Of a stretch of 64,000 bases of DNA, positions 44,228 to 56,600 are shown one piece after another; the stretch's first letter is position 1; the number at the start of each line of letters is the position of its first letter. Origin of the DNA: Marsupella aquatica (Eukaryota; Marchantiophyta); assembly GCA_973895155.1 (NCBI GenBank), contig OZ316899.1, positions 14,508,001 to 14,572,000 of the forward strand. Direction: 5' to 3'. The notes beneath the pieces were generated by a model, which searched no databases, was not told the origin of the DNA, and saw nothing but the letters and a program-made list of their open reading frames with translations. A program made the translations under genes and the position numbers.

Positions 44228-44465
44228 AGTGTACTTGATTCAAAAGGAGGGAGGTATCTTGACTGGAATTACCTGGGCGGGAGTGATCTGAACTGGTACC
44301 GCAACTACAGTCGGTGCAGGTCTGGTCCTCTTCACCAAAGCGTCCCTCGGTGAAGCTCTCCCTTCCTCCTCCTGATCTGCAACAATCTTTTTTACACTCC
44401 TTGTTGAATATCTTTGCTATTGTTCACTCATCCAGGTCTTCCACTTTTGGTCTTCAAGCCACAAC

Positions 44466-44483
44466 TCCCCGACAGTGGTGCCA
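44466..44483 (-). promoter_or_regulatory. Primer-binding site of the second gypsy element
   Basis: The minus strand reads TGGCACCACTGTCGGGGA three bases after the LTR end ACGACA (44,487-44,492). Confidence 0.65.
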
Positions 44484-44486
44484 AAA

Positions 44487-45800
44487 TGTCGTGAAGGGTA
44501 ACTCACGGGTAGCACATAACCCAAGCAAAGATATTGCTATCTCTACCAGTTCATTCCCATGGAAGAGCTTAGGGTAGGACCGCAAGCGGAGGACAGATGG
44601 AAATACTCTTTAGAACCAACAAAACCCCACCTCTATCTTCCAAGAGGCTAGAGAGTTTTCTCCACTTCAAAACAATAGACTACAATGACAAAATAACCTA
44701 ACTCTCCACAAGGACTCCCTTCCTATGAGAGTGCAACTTTTACTAATATGCTTCAAGTAGGGTAGCCAGGGAAAACCTACAAGCAAGCCCCTACTAAAAG
44801 CTCACAACTAGAGGCACCAAGGTTTCATAAGGAACCGCCAATATGATGCCAAGATGTACTGCCTGGACCAAGGAGAACCTGAAGTCACACCACAACTTTT
44901 AGTTGATCTTATGTTTCGACAACAAACCAACAAATCACTGAGAAAAACCCTATTGGATACCCCATAAGTTATGTCGTTGTTATGCTGCTATTCTTACCAT
45001 CAATTGGTTTGTAGAATGGAACTAGGGGATGAGCCCATAGGTCTCAACTACAACACAATCTCAAGCATAAGACTTTAGCAGCTTCCCTAGTCAAAAATCA
45101 CCTCCCAACTCTAGAAATTAGAGTGTCACTCCCAAGGGTAACTCTGGCCAATGGGACACCAAAGATGAATAGCAACACACCACAAAAAGCATATCAAACA
45201 TCCAAGAAATCAATCAGCTTGAGCACAAGGTAACATCTAGGTACTCAATCTCTCTAAAGCTCAGTTCTCGTGCCAACTACATAATTGAAATCATAGCAAA
45301 GAAGGATGTAAGAAGAAGAGACTTTATGTAACATCATAAATTTCCTGGTACAAATGGAACCTTTGTCCAAGGTCCTTCTCCTCACTTCTCTACAAGTATC
45401 CAACTCTGGGATCAATGCTTGCTGATCTTAGTTTCCACTCCATGCGGGTAAAGTTTCTTCTAAGCAACAAGGCATCTGTCCCCAACACAAGAAACTACAA
45501 TCCTTAAATACTTTTCAGCCACTCCAATCCACTCTAATCCAAACCTCACCATGGGATGAGTGCTTCCCTCTCAATGTAGCTCATAATCAAGCCTCTAACC
45601 TCCATTCAAACTCTGGTCCACTGATTCAAATCAATTGTCCACTACAATCCAATTGATGATTGCCTTTGGTCTATTGCTGTACATCAGCTGCAAAAATTCC
45701 ATCCCCTTCATCCTCCAATGATTAACAGTAGCTCACTTTCTTTCATAATCAATCAGCATAATTCACCTTGAAGGTATCCTTTGCATAAGAGAAGTTTTCC
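44487..45800 (-). repeat. 5' LTR of the second gypsy element (outer end not fixed)
   Basis: The inner boundary is TGTCGTGAAGGG beside the primer site, the same TGTCGT start as the 13.5-kb element's LTR. No coding frame. The outer boundary cannot be set because no partner LTR remains; 45,800 is approximate. Confidence 0.5.
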
Positions 45801-46560
45801 TCCACCATAACACTCTCCACGTGCTTCAAGAACGTCAAACAAACTCGCAGCAATTCGCACAAAAAAATCACCAACTTACTCCCTTTTGGCATCTGATTTT
45901 TCTCTCACCAATCATACCTTGTCTGGTGCTCATATTTTGCCAAAAGGTGAGTCTACTTCCCTTCTACCTTCACACAAAATTTCAGCCAATTTGGTTGATG
46001 AAATGGGGCTCTAAAAAATATTTACCGTTGCTAATTTTCTCTATTCATCATTTATGCGATTTTCAATTTCGGCGACTTGCGATTGAAACTCCCAACTCCA
46101 TTTTGACCTTCCTTTCCAACCTCCCACCTTCTTCCTCATGTGCTTCACAATCTCAACTAATCACAATTACCATCTTTAATTTCCACTAATCAATGGACCA
46201 TAGTCGCATTCGTGTGATTGAATGTGTGAAATCCAATTTGCAGCAAAAGATAATGAGTTGTATACCCCCTCTAGTATCTGATTTTTTTCTCACCAACCAC
46301 ACCTCGGTTGGTACTCATATTTTCCAAAATGTGCACCTACTTTTCTTCTACCTTCACACAAAATTTCAGCCAATTTGGTCAAGCGAATGTGGCTCCAGAA
46401 AATATTTGATGGTTCTGAGTTTTCCTACCATTCTTTTTCCTCAAATTTCAACTTCGATGACTTGTAATTTGACATTATCTCTCCAATTCAACTTGTCTTT
46501 CCAGATCACGATTGCTTCACTTTGTTGCCTACAGTTGATGACCACCTAATCTACCATATT
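45801..46560. repeat. Imperfect direct repeat, about 370 bp, two copies
   Basis: Shared words include ATCTGATTTTT, TTCACACAAAATTTCAGCCA and GAAAATATTT in both 45,880-46,050 and 46,260-46,420. Two open frames (122 and 118 residues) follow the repeat and share TKFQPIW, but show no protein-like constraint. Confidence 0.6.
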
Positions 46561-47490
46561 TCATCAAACAATTGTTGATGGAGTCTTCATTCCTACCTAA
46601 TTCCATGCCTCAATCAAGTTGATCATCGGCTAAATAATTTTCTAAATTTTCTTTACTCCTTTGATTACCCTCTTTCTTTTCTTTCCTCCTTTTGAATACC
46701 CTCTATGTTTTTAGAGTATCCCAAAATAATAAAATACCTTGGGCAATTTTAGATTACCCTAGGTGCCACTTCCCGTGTGTATATGATTACCCTCGTCCAC
46801 ATTAGAGTACCCTAGTTGATTTTAGAGTACTTTCCTCGACTTTAGCTTACCCTATCCAAATTTTAGATTACCCCGGTCATCTATTTTTTGACTATATTTG
46901 ATTACCCCCTTTTCACTTAGGAGTACCCTCCTAGTCAACACGCAACAAAATGGTTAAACAGCTTAGCGGCGTAGCAGTTCCGTGGCAGAACTATTAGACA
47001 CCTATTCTTTATGATTTTTTAAAAATCTAACTTGAACTCCATTTGTGCTGAATTTTGCCAATACCTTCAGACTTTTTGGACTAATCTAAGTCTACCAATA
47101 AAATACTGGAAGATGTCAATATAATATAAAGTCACAAAAAATAGAAAATTCTTCTAAGTGTTAAAGAGCCAAAGTGTTAACTCGTGAGATGATAATGGTC
47201 CTAACTTCCTAACGTGTCCGTTTTGCCTGAAATTTTTAGGTTAGATTTCTCTATCTAAAACTCTATCTACTCACTAAAAAATCAGAGTTTTTCATGACCT
47301 ACAAAGATTTGATTAAAATGTCGCAGAAGGCTACTCTACCTTAAAACTATCAATATTAACTTCTCATTCAATCTTCTAGGTTCAAAGTTGACCAAGGCTA
47401 AAGCTTTCAACTACACTAAAATTACACACAATTAGGTAACTATAAGTCTTAATAAGCTCAAAAGTTAACTAACAGCCCTGTGTGACATCT
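46561..47490. other. AT-rich non-coding stretch with TACCCT words
   Basis: At 46,660-46,935 the word GATTACCCT or GAGTACCCT recurs about ten times at irregular spacing. No gene is supported in the rest. Confidence 0.5.
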
Positions 47491-48454
47491 TTAAGGGGGT
47501 GCACAATAATATTGCAACTTATAGCAACACCTTATTCCGTGCCATGAAACGTGTAAATACCACTTCATTCGTGCACCAAATCTTTTGTAGTATCTCGATA
47601 CATAATAAAATGGTCTGCAAGCCTTGAACTGTGAAGCAACCCCATCTGACCAGACCCAATGTTGCTCAAACTGAATTCCTTCCTCCCTCATCCACTGGTT
47701 ATGAGCATCCATGCAATGTTGGACGAAGAGAGTGTCGTGACAATTGTCATCACTGATATAAAAATGATAATCTGCAATAATGTCTCGACCACCCTCCTCA
47801 TCCAATGCCATCCAAACCGTACTTCCAACAACAACCTCCAAAGATTCCACACAATCTTCTCTATGTCTATAGGTGACATGAATCAACAAAGTGACCTGTC
47901 TATTATCCCAAAGTTGACTCCGTATCTCATTTTGGATTTTGAACGTGTAATTTTCAGAGAAATCAATAGATGACACTATAGTTCCTCTAGAAAAAGTTTT
48001 CAAACAAAGTTTGAATTGTTCTGATTGCCACTGTAACGTGCTTTGAAATTATGCACAATGAATGTTGTCATTGTATTTAAAACCTGACTCTTGAATTCAC
48101 CCATTGAAGTTCTCTTAAACACCATTCTCAACCGTTTTGACCTTTTTGTAGCACTCTCATCTGGTCCTTTTTCCTTCTCTCTCTTTTGCTGGGCTTTCTT
48201 GTCTAACTCCAAATACTGAAATGTCTTCCACTCAATACATTGCTTGTCAATTGGACTAACTCAGATGTACACCAATCCAACTTGTTGATACCACAATTCT
48301 TACAGGAACCCATGATACATTTCTTTCAATGCCATTGCTTGCCCCCAGCTGTTGGACAAAGAGCTCCCTCTATCCAGCCCCGGACACATGTTATTGTTGT
48401 CCTAGAAGCTACACAACTCTGCAAAGGAGCATCGACTAATGTGCAAATGGGGCA
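47491..48454 (-). pseudogene. Transposase-like gene with WSDG-QFK motif, 3' half (copy 2)
   Basis: Same protein as 6298-7225: CKNCGINKLDWC, a Lys-rich segment, VHNFKARY, SIDFSENYTF, DTLFVQHC and WVWSDGVASQFK, then continuing past the duplicate block to GARMKWYLHVSWHGI. It is split by a frameshift near 48,240 and in-frame stops. At its 5' side it is cut by the 10.4-kb transposon at 48,462; the missing half lies at 58,870 onward. Removing the insertion and one target copy gives a continuous frame through HCSCDCPIC. An RNase H-like transposase is my best guess. Confidence 0.65.
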
Positions 48455-48462
48455 ATCACAAG
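48455..48462. repeat. Left 8-bp target duplication of the 10.4-kb transposon
   Basis: ATCACAAG, repeated at 58,870-58,877. It fits the nTnnnnAn pattern typical of hAT targets, though other 8-bp superfamilies exist. Confidence 0.95.
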
Positions 48463-48477
48463 CTTGGGGGGGTCACT
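48463..48477 (+). repeat. Left terminal inverted repeat of the 10.4-kb transposon
   Basis: CTTGGGGGGGTCACT, perfect inverse of 58,855-58,869. Confidence 0.95.
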
Positions 48478-48918
48478 TCCACGGAAGTGCCACATCACGT
48501 GCGACGAAGTATAGGGCCATTTAATTGGGTTCAGCGGAAGACTTCCAAAGTTTGGTGGAAGAACAAAAGGGTCCGTTTTAATTGTTGGGATGCTTTAAAG
48601 AACAATAGGCATTTTTTATATGGGACATATTCCACGGAAGGTGTCCAGGAAAGTTAGGGAATTTATTGCCATATGTTCATGCGACACGCGTCATGTTTAG
48701 GTTGGACCACGTGTCTCCTTGTAATTGCAACACGTGGTTTAGGTGGTACATATGATTTTTTGCTGCAACATGAATGTTTCAATTTTTGCCCTATTGTAAC
48801 CAAACTTTTGTCCAAAAACTACATTGTGAAGGATTTCAGTTTTTGATTTATTGGGACGGGGTCTAAAGTGGGTTAAGGGACCCTCGGGGGAACAATGATA
48901 CCACTCGGGGTTTGCGAG

Positions 48919-51126
48919 GGCCGTCCATGTTTAGGGTTTAAGATCGAACGGTTAATAATGGCCCGGGTGGCGGCTTTAGAGATGGGGATTGTGGGCCCAA
49001 GGATGGGGGAGGACGCGCGAACATTGAGTTTCAAACTCAATGTTCACTTTCTTTGTGCAAATTGGGAGGGCTGCGTTGCGCTGCCGTGACTCTCTTTGTG
49101 ACAATCGAGAGGGCTGCGCTGCGCTACCCGTGACATTGGAGGATCTTCAAGTTTAATTTCTTCGTGACAATCGGGACTGCGCTGCGCTGCCGTGACTTTG
49201 GAGGATCATTTGACTGCGCTGCGCTGCCGCGGCATAGGAGAGGACCGAGGAGAGGATCGGGGTAGACTGAGTATTGCTGTTGCCACGAGTTCTGGTGCGA
49301 GTTTTTAGAGGAGGTACATTGTCGAGGCCGACTGTTACTTGGTTTGGATCAAGCTTGATAGAAACTGATCAGGTTTCCACCATAGCTTTTTGCTTGTTTC
49401 CCTGTGTACTGCTTCTTCTTATGTTTCTTTCTGATATGTGTTAGGAGGACGACAACGCTATAGAGAAAGGTTGGCGGAAAGTAAGTGATGCTCCTAGCTT
49501 ATGTGGCCCCTTGGAGGTTGCTCCTCTTGCAAATGCTGCCGCACATTGATGTCAATTGCTATTTGTTTGCTAGCATTTCCTCTTTGTCTGTGATGTGGTC
49601 TTTTTGTTTCATTCAAGAGGAGCTCTAGTTGACTGAGGAGGTCGGGAGGACTGTTGTTGGCGCGAGTTCAGAGGCTCTCCATGTTCTTTGTGAGAAATCA
49701 AAGGTTGATTGCTGTGCGCTGCTGCAAGCTGGAGCTGTAGTCAGCTGTGGAGGCCACGAGGACTGCTGCTGCCACGGTTTTAGAGGTCCGTCCATTCTCT
49801 TTAAGACAATTGGGAGGACTGCTGTTGCGGCAAGTTTGGAGGGCGGAAGGACTGTTGCTGTGCAAGTTTGGAGAGTAGGTAGACTGTGGAGGCGTGTGGA
49901 GGTCGACTGCTACTTGGTTTCAGACACTACTTTACAGAGCTCGGATTGGCAGAAAGAAGGTGATACTCCGAGCTTCTATGTCCCCTTGGAGGTCGCTCCT
50001 ATTGCAAATGTTGTCGCACATTGATGTTGCTATTTTTTGCTAGCATTTCCTCTGTACCTGCGACATGGTCTTTCCTTTCATTGAAGAGGTCCGGAGGGCG
50101 ATGCTGGCTAGATGTCTGTTGTTGTTTGGTTCTTTAGTTGCGGGGTTGAGCTGCGTGATATTGCTTGCAGACAGACGCGGACCCAGAAGGGATGCTTGGT
50201 GAGGGCGGAAGATAGAAGGAAGTGTTTGATCTGCCAGGTTAGAATCTATCACTCCTGTGAGTTTGTAATTGGAAGTTTCCATACAAACAGAGTCTATGTT
50301 GTCACGGTCACAAGCCTATGTGCTTGCATTGCCTTGAAAAGAGCCACCCTGAAATCCAGCTTGTTCAGTTATAGAAGCTTCTAAAAAGTTGCGCATCTGA
50401 TCCCCACTCGCATTGGCAAGATTGTCCATTTAGGGTGAACTCAGCAAGAGACATCGATGCTTTCTTGGTGAGTACTGCTTGGTTGGTGATCGGTGCTCGA
50501 TCGTTGTTGTGATCGGTGCTTGGTGCTCGCCATCCAAATCAGATCCAATCCAATCCTGCACTGACTGTGCTGTGAAGGTAAGAACATTGCTATTCATATA
50601 GCAACTCTTTTTGTGGGTTCCAAAGTGAATGAAATTCTGCTAACTATGTTTACTTGCAGCTTGGCTTAGCAGAATGCACATAGTTAGCAAAAAACTGATA
50701 GTCTCTCAGGGGGGGTCTACTATCAGAGTTGGAACATGTTAGTAGAAAACTGATAGTAGACAGACAGACCCTCGGACTATGAAAGAAAGCTTGTTTGTCA
50801 ATGTGATAGAGAAGCTGGTTTTTTTACCTGCGCAGTTTATTTAACTTGGCATTTTTGTTTTTCAAAGCAGTTCTGGTGAGACTGTAAAGAGTGTCACAGT
50901 GAGAGAGTTTGCGGTCCTCATTCACTTTCATTGTACTAAGCTTTTGGTGTATGTTGAGACTATTGATGTTTTATTGAGATTTTTGTTGTGTGTGGGACTT
51001 GTGCAGGGGTTTTGTATTGAATTATCATAGAGCAGCAATTCTAGGCATTTGTTTGGAGGATTCAAGTAAGCTTCATTTTGTTGCAGATTAGCAGATGGTT
51101 TCTTATAGTTTATGGTTTAGTGTACC
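48919..51126 (+). promoter_or_regulatory. 5' non-coding region of the 10.4-kb transposon
   Basis: Contents: CTGCGCTGCGCTGCCGTGAC-type words repeated at 49,070-49,235; an imperfect 475-bp direct repeat (49,470-49,640 compared with 49,945-50,100, sharing CCCCTTGGAGGT and GCTAGCATTTCCTCT); and two perfect stem-loops at 50,639-50,688 and 50,715-50,761. The 131-residue frame at 49,629-50,024 reflects the repeat and is not convincing. It probably holds the promoter and perhaps 5' exons. Confidence 0.5.
50639..50761. repeat. Two adjacent perfect inverted repeats
   Basis: GCTAACTATGT (50,639-50,649) pairs with ACATAGTTAGC (50,678-50,688). GTCTACTATCAG (50,715-50,726) pairs with CTGATAGTAGAC (50,750-50,761). 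Loops are 28 and 23 bases. Confidence 0.85.
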
Positions 51127-51900
51127 ATGAGTCGTAGACAAGCCATTCCACAAAAAGCCACACCTAGTTCAGTATCAAACCCCATTTTCCAAGGCGTGAA
51201 TGCCATCTTAGTTCAAAATGGATTTTCCAAAGCTCATTTTCAAGTCTTTCACAAAAAGCTGATAGAACGTCATGGTGGACAATGTGATATTCTATCCACC
51301 AAGACCACTCACATTGTTGCCGATTCATGGAAAGCAGTCCTGTCCACATGGTCCTAGTCTGATGCGAATCACTTTGTTCAAAATCAGGCAATGAAAGTTG
51401 TCTCATTTGAATGGATGTGTGAATCCTTAAAGGTAGGGGTATGTCTGCAAGAAGGCCCTTTCAACTTAATGTTGACTGAGGTAGAAACCGAGGCTCACAA
51501 TACCAAGAGGAAACTAGAAATGATTAAACAGGATGAGGCAAATGCCCTTTGGCAAACTGTAAACTTGATCATACCAAAACGCAGGTGTATATAGGACTGG
51601 TTACGTTTTCCAAGTGTATCCCTGTGTTTGGTGCAGTTTACATAATAAAGACCTGCTTGTCTGATGCAAATGTTTGCATATAGGAGTCTGTCTATTTTTG
51701 GACACTATCTACTCTGTATGTTTGTTTGATACTTGTATGCATGAAATATAACTTCAACTCCCTTTCTTTCTTGCAGGGATGAATTGGTAGAAGTCGGGAA
51801 TTGGGGAGGTTGTGTTCAGGCCCTTGCTAAGGTCAATCCCGATACCTTGTTTGTTGTGGCCTTGTCATTTTGTTGGAGTGGGCACAATCTCTGTGTACTG
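51127..51900 (+). pseudogene. BRCT-domain protein of the 10.4-kb transposon
   Basis: Exon 51,127-51,584 ends at CGCAG/GTGTAT; the next exon starts at 51,777 after TTTCTTGCAG and stays open for about 120 bases. The product shows a BRCT fold signature: IFQGVNAILV, HFQVFHKKLIERHGGQCD with the GG turn, THIVAD, and VVSFEWMCESLKVG with the conserved Trp. The last part and QEGPFNL resemble the N-terminal BRCT of DNA polymerase lambda. One in-frame TAG (51,355) interrupts the domain; CAG to TAG would explain it. Phosphopeptide or DNA-end binding is the family role, so a part in transposition repair is possible (inference). Confidence 0.72.
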
Positions 51901-52512
51901 CACTGAAGATGGTTGTCACACGCAGTGTATTGTCTGAGTACCATCGACAGAAGGGTGAGCGCTTTCGTGTGAAGATGATCCAATCTGGGATCGTGCCTAC
52001 AGACTGTGCTGTGACCTGGGGCTATCCATCTGTGCCTTGCAACCATTACCGGAGGCTAAGTACATCCCCACCAGCCCCAAACAGTATCCGTCTAGTTAAA
52101 CATACAGATGGGGTGCTGGATGAGGACTGTGTCTTCTTGGAGGCTTGTCTCCATTGTCACACCCAGACATGTGATCGTTGTAGGGGAGGTGACTCTAACA
52201 TAGTACAGACTTTTGCACAATACAGGCAAGAATGTCATGGGGTGGTTGCCTGGAGTGGAACACCTGTCATTTCATCAATGATTGTGTGTGTGGTGGGACA
52301 CGTCCAGGTTCTGCCCATGATGGTGATGCACACTCAAGTTGTTGACTTCTGATTCTGCATTGCTCACATTGCAGGATGGATCAAAGGAGCCCACAGGGAA
52401 GTCATGCCCCTGGTGGTGCCTACTGACTATGATTGCTGGTGGACTATCGCTCCTTCTGGTACATCACATGCCTACCCCTCTGCCTGCCCCTAATCTTTGA
52501 AGGTAATTTTGC
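51901..52512 (+). other. Segment between BRCT and PHD exons, exon content unclear
   Basis: A 160-residue frame (51,870-52,352) contains Cys pairs (LHCHTQTCDRCRGG) and may be coding. Splice-like acceptors occur at 52,373 (CATTGCAG/GATGG) and 52,512 (TTTTGCAG/ATC). BRCT and PHD parts may form one gene. Confidence 0.4.
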
Positions 52513-53222
52513 AGATCTTGTTCAGCATGGCACACATTGCTCGTCAGTTGCTGGATCCAAGATTTGGGCATAGGGAGCACCTTCGTATGGATCCCCCTTG
52601 CTGTTTTGAATGTGATGAGGGAGGAACTGTTTTGTTCAGTGATGGCCCTTGTGGTCACCATTTTCATTATGTAGTTGATGGCCACAACCCCGATGAGGAA
52701 GATGGCCATGGACCTACATGTCAGCGGATTGTCATTTCCAGAGATCATGATTGGGCCGCAGCTTGGCTTTGTGACCTCTGTCAGCAAAACAGAGGAAGAT
52801 GTTTTGGTTGTGGACTCCTTGGCAGAACCTTGAGACCCACCACAGACAAGCCCCTTGTGATCCAGTGTTCTCATGATGACTGCTACTCATTTTACCATGT
52901 GGGTTGTCTTCGGACACTTCTGCAATTGGGGGAAATGCCTTTCACCCGCCATCCAGATAACCCTGATGCACATCCCGATGCTCTTATATGCCCACGACAT
53001 TACTGTGAGGTCTGTAAGGAGTATCGGGAGGGCATTTGGGATTTTGTCCAGGCAATGTCGTAGATGCCCTCGTGCATGGTGTCGTGATGAAGGACCAACA
53101 ACAGACAGGCACTTGAGGAGAAGGGTGAGGGGCCGAGACACCTGGGACATTGGATAGTGGCGCATGATTTACTATACTCGCCATGTCATCCCAGAGGGTT
53201 CTGATATCCCAAGTACCCATGA
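52513..53222 (+). pseudogene. EDM2-like PHD finger array of the 10.4-kb transposon
   Basis: The frame 52,513-53,063 encodes a first PHD (CCFECDEGGTVLF, CGHHFHYVV, WLCDLC), a second Cys-rich finger (RCFGCGLLG, CSHDDCYSFYHVGCL) and an extended finger start (LICPRHYCEVC). A frameshift near 53,045 leads to CRRCPRAWCRDEGP, then RMIYYTRHVIPEG. The order and spacing, including CRRCPRAW and the later IYxxxHxI block, match the PHD region of plant EDM2 and, less closely, NSD proteins. EDM2 is a plant chromatin factor that binds histone marks at intragenic heterochromatin and counters silencing. The methyltransferase-like C-terminus of EDM2 is absent. Capture by the transposon is inferred. Confidence 0.72.
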
Positions 53223-53306
53223 CTAGACCAGCATGACTGCTACTAATTCCACCATCTTATAACTTGAACCTTTTTTGTAGTGGACCCATAAGACAACCTA
53301 AATTAT

Positions 53307-53480
53307 ACTTAAGTATTTGGTTGAATGCTATGGATCGACTTAAGTATTTGGTTGAATGCTATGGATCGACTTAAGTATTTGGTTGAATGCTATGGACTTA
53401 AGTATTTCGATGAATGAAATGGACTTAAGTATTTGGTTGAACGAAGTGGAAGTTTGATGAACTGAAATGGACTTAAGTAA
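53307..53480. repeat. 31-bp tandem repeat, three exact copies plus decayed ones
   Basis: Units starting ACTTAAGTATTTGG at 53,307, 53,338 and 53,369, then shorter versions at 53,395 and beyond. It lies between the PHD and transposase-like genes, perhaps in a terminator or promoter. Confidence 0.9.
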
Positions 53481-53634
53481 GTTTCATTGACTACAATAGA
53501 TTGAGTGTTCAAATGACATAATTGTGAATGGTTGACTTGAGTCCTGATCTTTTTCCATGTCTGTCCATTGTTGTATGACAGGTTCATGTCCTAATCCCTA
53601 TCCCTTACTTTCACAGCCTGTATAACTGTCCATC

Positions 53635-56600
53635 ATGGCACACCTAGGCATGAGCTCTGTCAGATTGGTAGAAAAGGGTGAGGAGGGAGGAAAGCCTGAT
53701 ACGCCAATCTGTGTCATGTCCTTCAAAGAAGGGCAGACTCTGGCAGATTTTCGTCTGAAATGCGTTGGTGCAGTAGAGTTTGACTTTGATTTTTGGGATG
53801 AGAGGTTGCCTGGTCGAGTCCGACGCTTTTCAGAGAAGACTGTTGGGGTGATTGAACTTCAAGGGACAATTTACGTGATTGCAGAGTTACCCTCAGTTGC
53901 CTTGCTTGCTGAGAGGGTCACTATTGGTTCCTCTCATTCATCTGCTGCCACTGTGTCCAATGTGGCAGGCAGGACTCCATTGTCTCAAGGACAAACACAA
54001 GGGGTGCCAGTATAGGCTATTGTACAGCCTGTCACAGGCTCCTTTGAGTCTCACCTCATGTCTGAGGCTGCATCAAAGGCCTGGAATGATGAGTGGTTGA
54101 AGCTACAATCCTGGGTGAACCAGAAGGGCTTTGGTGAGCACAAGTGGAAAGTGCAAACATGGGATGAGGGAGGGGAGTGTCGAGGTCATCTAGAATGCTT
54201 AGAGTGTAGGGAGACTTATGGGAATGCAGCCACTTCACAGGTGCTCAAGTCCATCGCAAATTACTTTAGCAACTTCAAGACAAAGCACCTGACCAACCCT
54301 AAACACAAGGAGAACTGGTGTAAGCGAAGGGGTTTAGCTGGAGCTTTGGTGACGGCTGCTGACACTATACAACAACCACTGTTTGATCATAGTATGCAAA
54401 TAGGGGCTGGTGTGGAAATAGTTGGAAAGTTGAATGCAGAGGTAGGTGGCATGGTAGAAGTGTTCTCTATCACACCATCTCCCACTGATCCAACATTTGC
54501 ACAGAGGTCATTCATGTTTAAGGTTAGATGTACAGTCTGTGGCAAGCTACAAACTGACATGTGCCCTAAGAAATCCAATTTGGAACACAATTTAAGGCAA
54601 CACCTTGTCAGTCGGGATCATATGGATGCACTTGAGAATGTCGTCACCAGTACCCAGACTGCACTGAGGGCAGGGAAGAAGGGGAGACCAAGGAAGCCTG
54701 ATGCTCGTGATCTATTTCCATCTCAAAATTCTATTCTGAATTTCTTTAGAGAGGACAGCTCTGCTGCAGGGAGCAGTTCAGGCAGAGGTGGGTTGTATTC
54801 CTCCGTTGAGCCAAGTTTAAGTTTGCTTTGTTGGGGCCTGTGGGAGTCAGAGGTCAAGTGGACAGGGGATTCTATGGCTGTGAAGGGCATACTTGATGAT
54901 CAAGAGGGAGGGAATGTCTGGGACTATGACCGTACCACCTGTGCTGAGGTTTTCAATGTAACTAGCCAGTCAGTTGTTGGTATACAGGGTTGTTTTAGGC
55001 ACAAGCAATGTCACAGGGTGTCCATTAATGGAGGTGGTTTTCAAAACCTCACTTGCACTCTATGTGATTCAATAACACGTGAAGATGATTTTCGTGGCAG
55101 GGTGCACAGGGAAGCGGAAGCATTAGTGCAGAGAGGAGACAGGACTACATAGGGTGGGATGAGGTTGGCATACTTGACCAAAACCGAACTGAGGGAACAT
55201 GTTGGTAACCTCAACACTCGCTTTAGGAAATAGCGTTGGCTGTTGGCACAACAGGCTCAGAAAATTTGTGCCTTGAGTGTTAGGCGAAAGAAGCTAGAAG
55301 ATTTATTAGGAGTAGCCCATGATAGGAAAGATTTAAGACTGTTTCTGAGAAATATTGTGAATGGACATAGGCGTGGTGCTTTTGGTGGCACGGAAGGGTT
55401 GTGGGATTTCTAGACAGATGTAGCTAAGAACTTGCAGAGAGTTGCTAAGGGTTATCAATACAGTAAGAGAACCAAGGCCTTTTCCCAAACCATGTTCCAG
55501 TTTGGAGGTAGACAAGTGGCTCATTGTTTCCAGGCAAACCTAGGTGGTCCAGGTTTGAAGACCTTGAAATGTGATAGAGCAAAACTACCACCCTTTAGAG
55601 CTGGCAGTTGAAAAGAGATATTCCAAGAGGTGTGCAGAGTACTATGTGCATCAAAGTAGTCACTTGGAATTTCAGGAGATGTACCAGTAATGTTTGCTGA
55701 GGATGAAACAAGGATAAAAGAGAGACCCAAGTTTGTGTTTTTGTCTCTGTAGTAAATTAGCTTGTTCTTTTGAATGTGTTGGATGAGTTTGCACGTCATG
55801 AGCTGATGTGTGTTTTGTATTGTGTGTGACAGATGGGAAGCTAAATATGACACCCTCATTGGTTTCTGTGGCCCCTTAGAGGAGCACACATGTTCTTTTG
55901 GCTTGGAAGTACTGGTTGGAGCAGGTACTGAAGGGTATGACAAGATTGTAAGTACTTTTGAGCAGTATGCCAAAGGCATGTATGCTAGAGTAATCATTGT
56001 CAATCCTCTGCATGCAAAGATGCCTAAATTGGCATTGTGTGTTCTACCAACATGTAACAAGTTTAGAGCTCCCTGGGTAAGAGAGCATTGGGTGCAGCTG
56101 AAGTCCATGTGGAACACACATTGCAGAGACAGTGTTGGTCCTTTGTTGGGCCATGCTAGTGATGGTGATGCTCATCGTAGGAAATTGATGATGGAAGATT
56201 ATACTGTTGTGAATGGTTCCTTTCCTAGGTACAGTGTAGGATGGGTTGGGTGGCAATACTCAGTGTCCATACTTCCGAATGGAGATCTATATGGTTTTGG
56301 AGACCAAGACCCACCTCACAATGGCAAGAAGGCAATTAACCCATTGGACCGAGTGTCTGCTATGTTAGTTCTTGGTGATCAGCATGCATCTTTGTCATAT
56401 GTCACATCTGTTTATAACCATTATGCAATTCATGAGCATGGTTTGCATTGGGATGATGTGAATAGGATAGATAGACAAAACTGGGCTGGCCCACAATGAA
56501 TAGCTTCTAGGAGAGTGTAGGCCTGCCTGCAGCATATGTATGAGCGACGAGATGTTCGCCATGACAAAAGCTTTGGGACCATGATATACTTGGAGGTTTG

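Noticed and set aside
49629-50024. 131-residue frame in the 5' region of the 10.4-kb element
   Set aside because: Composed of repeated GGACTGCTG-type words; no domain and no splice support.
52513-53222. NSD-type histone methyltransferase instead of EDM2-like
   Set aside because: The finger order fits both, but the CRRCPRAW and later IYxxxHxI spacing is closer to EDM2, and no SET domain follows in this element.
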